Shown here piece by piece: positions 9,293 through 15,858 of a stretch of DNA of 17,657 bases. Source of the DNA: JBEAOO01 sp041164825. Its GTDB lineage: Bacteria > Pseudomonadota > Gammaproteobacteria > Burkholderiales > Burkholderiaceae_C. The notes beneath the pieces are model-generated. The model ran no database searches. It was not told the origin of the DNA and worked only from the letters and a program-made list of their open reading frames with translations. The DNA is taken from the NCBI GenBank assembly GCA_041164825.1, contig JBEAOO010000136.1:1-17657 (forward strand). The letters run 5' to 3'. Position 1 is the first letter of the stretch. Every line of letters starts with the position of its first letter. Made by a program: the position numbers and the translations under genes.

Positions 9293-10315
9293 ATGTTTGA
9301 CGCGATCTCTGGCGCCGTCGATGGCCTCGTTTTGCAATTTGGCGACGTGCAGCAGGCCTTGTTCGAATCGGTGGTGCAGCCGCTGCTGTTTCGCATCGGC
9401 CTGGCCTCGTATTTGAGCGATGCGTATGACGCCACCGGTTGGTTGCTGGTGGGGCTGCTGCAGATTGCGGTGATGCTGGCGCTGATCGGCCCGCTGCAGC
9501 GTTGGCGCCCGATCGAATCGCCACCCGCATCGGCCGCCGAGCGCAGCGTGTGGCGCGCGGATGTCGCGGTCGATGTGATTTACACGTTGATTCACCGCCT
9601 GGGCCTGTTTCGCGTGGCGATGTTTTTTTTGATCGACCCGTTGTGGAATGCTGGCTTCGGTTGGCTGGCCGTGCGCGGCGTGGATGGCTGGCACCTGGAC
9701 CAATGGGTGGCGCCGCTGTGGCCGGGCATCTCTGACACCGCGCTGGCGGGCTTCTGGGTCTACCTGGTGGTGTTTGACCTGCTGAACTACCTGCTGCACC
9801 GCGCGCAGCACCAGTCCGATGCCTGGTGGGCGCTGCACGCCGTGCACCACAGCCAGCGCCACATGAGCATGTGGACCGACAGCCGCAACCACCTGCTCGA
9901 CAGCGTCCTCGTTGACACCGTCTTTGTCCTGGTGGCGCGCGCCATTGGCGTGGCCCCAGGGCAGTTTGTGGCGCTGATTGCGGTGTCTCAACTGGTAGAA
10001 AACCTCTCGCACGCCAATGTGCGCCTGGGCTTTGGCTGGCTGGGCGAGCGCCTGCTGGTGGGGCCGCGTTTTCATCGCTTGCACCACGGCCTCGGCCTCG
10101 GCCACGAGTCTCACGGCAAGGGCACCTTGGGCGGGCACAACTTCGCCGTGCTGTTTCCGGTGTGGGACATCGTGTTTGGCACCGCCCGCTACTGCGACGA
10201 GGTGCAAGGCACGGGCATCCGCGATCAGTTGTCGCAAGAGGGGGGGCGCGACTATGGCCGCGGCTTCTGGGCCCAGCAGTGGCTCGGGCTCAAGCGGCTG
10301 GCCGGCCGCGCCTGA
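9293..10315 (+). CDS. Fatty-acid hydroxylase / sterol-desaturase superfamily membrane protein
   Basis: This 340-residue integral membrane protein has the eight-histidine di-iron signature of the fatty acid hydroxylase superfamily: HRAQH (169-173), HAVHH (182-186), a histidine in NLSH (H240) and HRLHH (261-265) with nearby H271, H274 and H282. Hydrophobic segments lie at about 48-67, 95-118, 150-168 and 205-232, with the histidine clusters facing the cytoplasm in known members. Such enzymes use O2 and an electron donor to hydroxylate or desaturate lipids; the lipid here cannot be told. I chose ATG 9293, 13 bp after the deacetylase stop; the in-frame TTG at 9281 would add four residues. The C-terminus after residue 300 is soluble and charged. 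It belongs to the same plus-strand run as the flanking genes. Confidence 0.9.
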   Translation: MFDAISGAVDGLVLQFGDVQQALFESVVQPLLFRIGLASYLSDAYDATGWLLVGLLQIAVMLALIGPLQRWRPIESPPASAAERSVWRADVAVDVIYTLIHRLGLFRVAMFFLIDPLWNAGFGWLAVRGVDGWHLDQWVAPLWPGISDTALAGFWVYLVVFDLLNYLLHRAQHQSDAWWALHAVHHSQRHMSMWTDSRNHLLDSVLVDTVFVLVARAIGVAPGQFVALIAVSQLVENLSHANVRLGFGWLGERLLVGPRFHRLHHGLGLGHESHGKGTLGGHNFAVLFPVWDIVFGTARYCDEVQGTGIRDQLSQEGGRDYGRGFWAQQWLGLKRLAGRA

Positions 10316-10365
10316 AGCGCCGCCACGGCGGCAGGTCGGCGGGCTGCTCGCGTATGCTGCGCGGC

Positions 10366-11289
10366 ATGAAATTGATGATCGATGCCTTTTGGCGCGCCGC
10401 CATGTATTGCCTGCACCCGCGGGTGATCATGCTGTCGCTGTTGCCCCTGGTGCTGATGGCGGCCTTGTCGCTCGGCGCGGGTTACTTCTTTTGGGAGGCG
10501 GCGGTCGACGGCGTGCGCCACACCGTTGAATCGTGGACGCTGGTGGGCACCTTGCTCGCTTGGCTCGACAGCGTGGGCCTGGGTGGCTTTCGCGCCCTGC
10601 TGGCGCCGCTGGTGGTGATCTTTTTGGCCACCCCGGTGATCGTGATGCTGAGCCTGCTGGCCGTGTCTTGGATGATGACGCCGGCCTTGCTGACGCTGGT
10701 CAGCTTGCGTCGGTTCCCCCATCTGGCCCGCCTGCGCGGCGGCTCGGGCTGGGGCGGCGCTGCGGTGGCGCTCAGCTCGGTGGTGGTGGCGCTGCTGGCC
10801 ATGGCGGTGTCGGTGCCGCTGTGGTTTGTGCCACCGCTGGTGCTGGTGTTGCCGCCGCTGATTTGGGGTTGGCTCGCTTACCGCGTGATGAGTTATGACG
10901 CGCTGGCCGAGCACGCCAGCAAGGACGAACGCAAAACCCTGATCAAGCGCCACCGCGGCCCGCTGCTGGCCATGGGCGTGATGAGCGGCTACTTGGGGGC
11001 TGCGCCCAGTGTGGTGTGGGCCTCGGGCGCCATGCTGCTGCCGTTTGCGCCGGTGCTGGTGCCGGTGGCGGTGTGGATTTACACGCTGGTGTTCGCGTTT
11101 TCGTCGCTCTGGTTCGCGCACTACTGCCTGGCCGCGCTGCAGCATTTGCGGGCCGAGCCGGTGGAGGTGCCTGCCACGGCGGTGGTGCCGCCAGCGCCCA
11201 CCACGACCCTGAGCCCCAGCGCCGCACCTGCCGATCTCCAGAGCGCCGCTGCACCGACTGCACCCCACCTGCCCACAACTGCACCATGA
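10366..11289 (+). CDS. EI24-domain (CysZ-like) integral membrane protein
   Basis: This 307-residue inner-membrane protein belongs to the EI24 family, which includes the sulfate transporter CysZ. The family start DAFWRAAMYCLHPRVI is followed by long hydrophobic spans at about 20-43, 75-103, 130-172 and 200-258. A Pro/Ala/Thr-rich tail of about 40 residues (264-307) follows the last span and is probably disordered. I use ATG 10366 (MKLMID); ATG 10354 is in frame four codons earlier and equally possible, as neither has a good ribosome site. Its stop codon overlaps the start of the next gene as ATGA at 11286-11289, so the two are likely made together. CysZ identity is not claimed; many betaproteobacterial EI24 proteins have no assigned substrate. 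Confidence 0.87.
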   Translation: MKLMIDAFWRAAMYCLHPRVIMLSLLPLVLMAALSLGAGYFFWEAAVDGVRHTVESWTLVGTLLAWLDSVGLGGFRALLAPLVVIFLATPVIVMLSLLAVSWMMTPALLTLVSLRRFPHLARLRGGSGWGGAAVALSSVVVALLAMAVSVPLWFVPPLVLVLPPLIWGWLAYRVMSYDALAEHASKDERKTLIKRHRGPLLAMGVMSGYLGAAPSVVWASGAMLLPFAPVLVPVAVWIYTLVFAFSSLWFAHYCLAALQHLRAEPVEVPATAVVPPAPTTTLSPSAAPADLQSAAAPTAPHLPTTAP

Positions 11290-12098
11290 ACATCGGCATC
11301 ATCATCATTGGCGACGAGATTCTCTCCGGCAAGCGCCAAGACAAGCACCTCGCCAAAGCCATCGAGCTGCTGGACGCGCGCGGCCTGAGCCTGAGCTGGG
11401 CGCGCTATGTGGGCGACGACCCGGCGCGCATCACCGCCGATTTGAAAGACGCCTTCGCCAGCGGCGATCTGGTGTTCTCCTGCGGCGGCATTGGCGCCAC
11501 GCCCGACGACCACACCCGCCAGTGCGCGGCCGCCGCACTCGGCCGCCCGCTGGCGCTGCACCCGCAGGGCCGCGAGCTGATCCTGGAGCGCATTCGCGAC
11601 ACCGCGCTGGAGAAGGGCGAGCCCTTCGAGCCCGAGCGGGCCGACAACGTGCACCGCTTCAACATGGCCGTGTTTCCCGAGGGTGCGGACATCATTCCCA
11701 ACCCGTACAACAAGATCCCCGGCTTCTCGGTGAGCGCGGTGGGCGGCGGCGGCGTGTACTTTGTCCCGGGCTTCCCGGTGATGGCCTGGCCGATGATCGA
11801 GTGGGTGCTGGACCAGCGTTACGCCCACCTGCACGGGGCCACCGGCGGCCAGCAGGAAAAATCGGTGATCGTGTTTGGCGCCATGGAGTCGCTGCTGACG
11901 CCGCTGATGGTGGAGATCGAGGCCAGCGTGCCGGGGGTCAAGGTGTTCAGCCTGCCCAGCGTGGATCACCCGCAGTGGGGGCGCCACATTGAGCTCGGCG
12001 TCAAAGGCCCGAGCGACGCGGTGGCGCAGGCGTACCCGCAGTTGCTGCAGGGCTTGCACGCCCTGGATGCCCAGCTTGGCCCCGAATTGGTGCGTTGA
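11286..12098 (+). CDS. MoCF/CinA N-terminal domain protein (molybdopterin-binding-like)
   Basis: This 270-residue cytoplasmic protein carries the MoaB/Mog-like fold of the competence/damage-inducible protein A N-terminal domain. It begins with the family strand IGIIIIGDEILSGKRQDKH and shows the ligand-binding loop FSCGGIGATPDDHTRQ (64-79). A second conserved region reads NPYNKIPGFSV and GGGVYFVPGFPVMAWPMIEWV. It lacks the C-terminal PncC-like nicotinamide-nucleotide amidase domain of full-length CinA, so it is a stand-alone version. Proteins of this kind are variously annotated as molybdopterin-binding protein or CinA, and related CinA domains hydrolyse ADP-ribose. Neither activity is demonstrated by the sequence. 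The start at 11286 overlaps the EI24 stop by 4 bp. It ends the operon; no clear intrinsic terminator follows. Confidence 0.9.
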   Translation: MNIGIIIIGDEILSGKRQDKHLAKAIELLDARGLSLSWARYVGDDPARITADLKDAFASGDLVFSCGGIGATPDDHTRQCAAAALGRPLALHPQGRELILERIRDTALEKGEPFEPERADNVHRFNMAVFPEGADIIPNPYNKIPGFSVSAVGGGGVYFVPGFPVMAWPMIEWVLDQRYAHLHGATGGQQEKSVIVFGAMESLLTPLMVEIEASVPGVKVFSLPSVDHPQWGRHIELGVKGPSDAVAQAYPQLLQGLHALDAQLGPELVR

Positions 12099-12105
12099 AG
12101 ATTTC

Positions 12106-12120
12106 GCACCACAATAGGGC
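12106..12120 (+). promoter_or_regulatory. possible NtrC-binding site upstream of glnA
   Basis: GCACC-ACAAT-AGGGC resembles the NtrC consensus GCACC-N5-GGTGC, with five of five bases in the left half and three of five in the right. It sits about 160 bp before the predicted glnA transcription start, a normal distance for an enhancer. The left half also pairs with TGGTGCG at 12088-12094 as a perfect 7-bp inverted repeat with 10-bp spacing. A second weak candidate, GCACC-GTCTT-GCGGC, is at 12216-12230. Confidence 0.3.
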
Positions 12121-12247
12121 GCCTGACTGGCCCTTGAATGGTGCGGCGCGGCACCGCTGGCCCGCTTGCACGGGTGGGCCTTGGCGGCGCGAGGCCGGTC
12201 CGTCACCCGCTGCATGCACCGTCTTGCGGCCTGTTCCAGACTGAATC

Positions 12248-12263
12248 GGGCACGGTTTCTGCT
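12248..12263 (+). promoter_or_regulatory. sigma-54 (-24/-12) promoter of glnA
   Basis: GGGCACGGTTTCTGCT matches the sigma-54 consensus TGGCAC-N5-TTGCT at all but two positions. The invariant GG (12249-12250) and GC (12261-12262) are exactly 10 bases apart. Transcription would start near 12273, leaving an 80-nt leader. Sigma-54 control through NtrC is established for glnA in many proteobacteria, and ntrBC lie just downstream here. A TTGACA (12280-12285) further on may belong to a second, sigma-70 promoter, but I see no good -10 for it. Confidence 0.72.
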
Positions 12264-12353
12264 ACATTGCTCAGCGAATTTGACAGGGTCCGCGAGGCCC
12301 CTGAGCAAGTCGCTCACCCACCCCTCGTTCAAGCGTTCCGCTAGGAGAATTTG

Positions 12354-13769
12354 ATGGCCAAGACCGTCGCCGACGTCATGAAGATGGTGAAGGAAAACGA
12401 AGTCAAGTTTGTCGACTTTCGTTTCACCGACACCCGCGGCAAGGAACAGCACGTTTCCGTGCCTGTGTCCCACTTTGACGAAGACAAGTTCATCTCGGGC
12501 CACGCCTTCGACGGCTCGTCGATCGCTGGTTGGAAGGGCATTGAAGCGTCGGACATGCAGCTCATGCCCGACCCCAATACCGCCAACATCGACCCCTTCT
12601 TTGAAGAGCCGACGCTGATCCTGACCTGCGACGTCATCGACCCCACCGATGGCAAGCCCTACGAGCGCGATCCGCGCTCGTTGGCCAAGCGCGCCGAAGC
12701 CTACATGAAGGCCTCCGGCCTGGGCGACACCGCGTTCTTCGGCCCGGAACCCGAGTTCTTCGTGTTCGACAGCGTCCGTTGGGGCATCGACATGTCGGGC
12801 TGCTTCTCGAGCATCGAGTCCGAAGAAGCTGCTTGGAACACCGGCAAGGAATACGAGCACGGCAACAAGGGCTTCCGCCCGACCGTCAAGGGCGGCTACT
12901 TCCCCGTGCCGCCGGTCGACAGCGGCCAAGACCTGCGCTCGGAAATGTGCCTGATCCTGGAAAGCCTCGGCATTCCGGTGGAAGTGCACCACCACGAAGT
13001 GGCCAACGCCGGCCAAATGGAAATCGGCACCCGTTTCAGCACGCTGATCGAGCGCGCTGACTGGGTCCAGCTGCAAAAGTACGTCATCCACAATGTGGCT
13101 GCGGCTTACGGCAAGACGGCCACCTTCATGCCCAAGCCCATCGTTGGTGACAACGGTTCCGGCATGCACGTGCACCAGTCGGTCTGGAAAGACGGCAAGA
13201 ACCTGTTCGCAGGCGACGGCTACGCTGGCCTGAGCGACTACGCGCTGTACTACATCGGCGGCATCATCAAGCACGCTCGCGCGCTGAACGCCATCACCAA
13301 CCCGGGTACGAACTCGTACAAGCGTCTGGTGCCGGGCTACGAAGCCCCGGTGAAACTGGCCTACTCGGCCAAGAACCGCTCGGCTTCGATCCGCATCCCG
13401 TTCGTGGCCAACCCCAAGGGCCGTCGCGTGGAAGCTCGCTTCCCCGATCCTCTGATGAACCCGTACTTGGGTTTTGCCGCACTGCTGATGGCCGGTTTGG
13501 ACGGCGTGGAAAACAAGATCCACCCGGGCGAAGCCGCCACGAAGGATCTGTACCACCTGCCGCCGGAAGAAGACGCGCTGATCCCGACCGTTTGCCACAG
13601 CCTCGACCAGGCTCTGGAATGCCTGGACAAGGACCGCGCGTTCTTGACCAAGGGCGGCGTGTTCACCGACTCGTACATCGACGCCTACATCGACTTGAAG
13701 ATGCAGGAAGTCACCCGTCTGCGCATGGCCACGCACCCGGCCGAGTTCGACATGTACTACACGCTCTGA
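12354..13769 (+). CDS. glnA: Glutamine synthetase, type I
   Basis: GlnA makes glutamine from glutamate, ammonia and ATP as a cytoplasmic dodecamer. The protein has 471 residues, normal for GSI-beta. Signatures include FDGSSIAGW (52-60), the ATP/metal segment FFGPEPEFFVFD (128-139), the Mg/glutamate region EVANAGQMEIG (215-225), NGSGMHVHQS (267-276), the NPGTNSYKRLVPGYEAP loop (316-332) and the RIPF arginine region. The adenylylation site is KDLYHLPPEE with Tyr400, equal to E. coli Tyr397, so activity should be controlled by GlnE. AGGAG at 12343-12347 lies six bases before ATG 12354 and fixes the start. The gene has its own sigma-54 promoter and a strong terminator, making it mainly a single-gene unit next to ntrBC. 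Confidence 0.98.
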   Translation: MAKTVADVMKMVKENEVKFVDFRFTDTRGKEQHVSVPVSHFDEDKFISGHAFDGSSIAGWKGIEASDMQLMPDPNTANIDPFFEEPTLILTCDVIDPTDGKPYERDPRSLAKRAEAYMKASGLGDTAFFGPEPEFFVFDSVRWGIDMSGCFSSIESEEAAWNTGKEYEHGNKGFRPTVKGGYFPVPPVDSGQDLRSEMCLILESLGIPVEVHHHEVANAGQMEIGTRFSTLIERADWVQLQKYVIHNVAAAYGKTATFMPKPIVGDNGSGMHVHQSVWKDGKNLFAGDGYAGLSDYALYYIGGIIKHARALNAITNPGTNSYKRLVPGYEAPVKLAYSAKNRSASIRIPFVANPKGRRVEARFPDPLMNPYLGFAALLMAGLDGVENKIHPGEAATKDLYHLPPEEDALIPTVCHSLDQALECLDKDRAFLTKGGVFTDSYIDAYIDLKMQEVTRLRMATHPAEFDMYYTL

Positions 13770-13793
13770 TCGCTCCGGCGACCCAGACGCAAG

Positions 13794-13819
13794 AAGGGCG
13801 GCGCGAGCCGCCCTTTTTT
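13794..13819 (+). terminator. Rho-independent terminator of glnA
   Basis: A 9-bp perfect stem (AAGGGCGGC, 13794-13802, with GCCGCCCTT, 13807-13815) and GCGA loop is followed by a run of Ts. It starts 25 bp after the glnA stop and separates glnA from the downstream genes. Confidence 0.92.
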
Positions 13820-13933
13820 CATGGTGTTTTCGCATCGGGGCGCCTGCGTGGTTCGGCGCGGCGAGCCGGTTTTTCGTCCCGGCAGGGCGCCACCGCGCAG
13901 ACACATCGCCCGGCTAGGCCATGGGAGACAATG

Positions 13934-13972
13934 CCTCGCCAGACCGCGGTCGGCGAGGGCCTCGTGCGAGGC
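13934..13972 (+). repeat. Overlapping alternative hairpins upstream of the coiled-coil gene
   Basis: CCTCGCC (13934-13940) can pair with GGCGAGG (13952-13958), with an inner ACCGCGGT palindrome between them. Immediately after, GCCTCG (13959-13964) can pair with CGAGGC (13967-13972). The CGAGG and CCTCG units are interchangeable, so alternative foldings are possible. No U-run follows, so this is not a classical attenuator. The rest of the 13820-14050 gap shows no clear promoter. Confidence 0.4.
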
Positions 13973-14050
13973 GTTGAACAGATCAGAAACATCGCCTGTG
14001 GTGGCACCTGTTGGTGTGGCCGGGCTGGGCGGTGGGAGTGGGCGAGACAC

Positions 14051-14650
14051 ATGGGTGAGACAGGTTTTGGCGGGGCGATGGTCTTCACGGGGTGGTGCCG
14101 CCGTGTCACCGCGGCGTGGTTGATGGGCTGGGCGGGCATGCTGGGCAGCCTGCTCGGCTCGGCCGCCCACGCGCAAAGTGGCACGGTCTACCGCTGCCCG
14201 GGCAACCCGGTGCTCTACACCGATGCACTCTCGGCCAAAGAGGCGCGCGACAAGGGGTGCCGCTTGCTCGATGGTGCACCCATCACCATCATTCAGAGCT
14301 CGGTGCCCAAGCGTACGCCCTCATCGTCGTCGTCCTCGGCAGAGCGCACGGCCTCGCCCGGTTCGGCCGCCTCCGGGGCGGCGCGCCCAAACGACAGTCG
14401 CGTCGACCCGTCGGAGCAAAAAGCCCGCGACACCGATGCCAGGCGCATCTTGCAGGCCGAACTCAAGAAAGAAGAAGAGCGTTTGGCGGCGCTGCAAAAA
14501 GAGTTCAACGCCGGCGAGCCCGAGCGCCGCGGCGATGAGCGCAACTACCAAAAATACCAGGACCGGGTGGCCGAGATGAAGGCCGCCGTCGTGCGCAAAG
14601 AGGCCGACATCGCGGCCATCAAGCGCGAACTCGCCAAGCTGCCTGGCTGA
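14051..14650 (+). CDS. Exported small protein with C-terminal coiled coil, unknown function
   Basis: I do not recognise a named family with certainty. The 199-residue product has a signal peptide (about residues 1-41: CRR then hydrophobic AAWLMGWAGMLGSLLG, ending SAAHA before Gln42). A short conserved-looking module SGTVYRCPGNPVLYTDALSAKEARDKGCRLLDG follows (43-75), with two cysteines (C49, C70) that could form a disulfide. It resembles DUF4124-like periplasmic domains. Next comes a low-complexity Ser-rich linker with six consecutive serines (91-96). The rest is a highly charged helix likely to form a coiled coil (about 125-197: AELKKEEERLAALQKEF, then KYQDRVAEMKAAVVRKEADIAAIKRELAKL). The start is uncertain: ATG 14051 and 14078 both give a leader, and ATG 13931 is in frame. 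It lies between the glnA terminator and ntrB, 44 bp before ntrB. Confidence 0.82.
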   Translation: MGETGFGGAMVFTGWCRRVTAAWLMGWAGMLGSLLGSAAHAQSGTVYRCPGNPVLYTDALSAKEARDKGCRLLDGAPITIIQSSVPKRTPSSSSSSAERTASPGSAASGAARPNDSRVDPSEQKARDTDARRILQAELKKEEERLAALQKEFNAGEPERRGDERNYQKYQDRVAEMKAAVVRKEADIAAIKRELAKLPG

Positions 14651-14694
14651 ACGCCGGGTCGGGCGATCTCCTCCTCCAGCCGGAACCGTTTCGG

Positions 14695-15801
14695 ATGAAA
14701 TTCCCCTCTCTCCATCTCGGTGCCGGCAACGGCGGCCCGGGCGCATCCACGTTTCTGGCTTTCGATCACCTTGCCACCATGGTGGCGGTGGTGGGCGATC
14801 AGGGGCGGTTTGTGTTCGCCAACGCGGCCTTTGAGCAGGTGCTCGGGCTCTCTCGCCGCAGCGTGCTGCGCGGTTCGTTGTTCGATTGGTTCATTGACGA
14901 CGCACTGGTGCGCGAGACCGTGGCGGCGGTGTCGCGCAACGAGTTCTCCACCAGCCGGCTCGAAGCGCAACTGCGTCGCCCTCATGCGCCACACGCCGAC
15001 GGCTTGCCCGTGCACGTGATCGTCAACCAACTCGAAGGCAGCAGCGATGTGGTGATCGAGCTGGTGGAGATTGAACAGCAAACCCGGCAAGACCGCGAAG
15101 AGCGCGCGCTTGACCAGGCGCAGGCCACCAAAGAGCTGATTCGCAACCTCGCCCACGAGATCAAGAACCCGCTGGGCGGCATCCGCGGCGCAGCGCAGTT
15201 GCTGGAGATGGAGCTCGACGACAAGTCGCTCTCCGAGTACACGCAAGTCATCATCAACGAGGCCGACCGCCTGCAATCGCTGGTCGATCGCTTGCTGGCG
15301 CCGCACCGCAAGCCGCATGTGGTGAGCGATGTGAACATCCACGAGGTCTGTGAGCGGGTGCGCTCACTGATCTTGGCCGAATTTCCGCGTGGGCTGGATG
15401 TGGAGCGCGACTACGACATCTCGATCCCTGAATTCCGCGGTGACAGGGAGCAGCTCATTCAGGCCGTGCTCAACATCGCCCACAACGCGGCGCAGGCGCT
15501 GAACGAGCAAATCGCGGCGGGCAGTGGCGAGATCATTTTGCGCACGCGCATTGCCCGCAACATGACCTTGGGCAAGCAGCGCTACCGTCTGGCACTGGAA
15601 TTGCATATCGAGGACAACGGCCCCGGAATCCCCGACAGCATTCGCGATCGCATCTTCTACCCCCTGGTGTCAGGGCGCGATGGCGGCAGCGGTTTGGGAC
15701 TCACGCTGGCGCAAACGTTCGTGCAACAACACCAAGGCATGATCGAGTGCGAGAGTGAACCCGGCCGGACCCTTTTCAAGATCGTGATTCCGCTGCCCTG
15801 A
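14695..15801 (+). CDS. glnL: Nitrogen-regulation sensor histidine kinase NtrB (NR II)
   Basis: NtrB is a soluble histidine kinase/phosphatase that, governed by PII protein, phosphorylates NtrC when nitrogen is limiting. The 368-residue protein has an N-terminal PAS domain (about 22-125; AVVGDQGRFVFANAAFEQVLG), then a short helix and the H-box NLAHEIKNPLGGIRGAAQLL with His154. The HATPase domain shows the N-box QAVLNIAHNAAQAL (256-269), G1 DNGPGIP (307-313) and G2 GGSGLGL (330-336). No transmembrane segments are present, as expected. E. coli GlnL has 349 residues; the extra residues are mainly at the N-terminus. The ribosome site before ATG 14695 is weak. ntrC follows 57 bp downstream, and the pair forms one two-component system. 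The gene is also called ntrB. Confidence 0.96.
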   Translation: MKFPSLHLGAGNGGPGASTFLAFDHLATMVAVVGDQGRFVFANAAFEQVLGLSRRSVLRGSLFDWFIDDALVRETVAAVSRNEFSTSRLEAQLRRPHAPHADGLPVHVIVNQLEGSSDVVIELVEIEQQTRQDREERALDQAQATKELIRNLAHEIKNPLGGIRGAAQLLEMELDDKSLSEYTQVIINEADRLQSLVDRLLAPHRKPHVVSDVNIHEVCERVRSLILAEFPRGLDVERDYDISIPEFRGDREQLIQAVLNIAHNAAQALNEQIAAGSGEIILRTRIARNMTLGKQRYRLALELHIEDNGPGIPDSIRDRIFYPLVSGRDGGSGLGLTLAQTFVQQHQGMIECESEPGRTLFKIVIPLP

Positions 15802-15858
15802 TGCCCTCGGTGTGCATGGCGCGGGGCAACACAGCGGCATCACCACCACAGGCTACGC

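Noticed and set aside
11121..13904. 927-codon minus-strand open frame
   Set aside because: Antisense to the MoCF gene and glnA, both well supported; its length reflects the GC-rich codon bias of the opposite strand.
13990..14025. Second sigma-54 or NtrC-type site (TGGCACCTGTTGGTGT) before the coiled-coil gene
   Set aside because: The -12 GC is replaced by TG at the required distance, and as an NtrC site the half-sites are 4 rather than 5 bases apart.
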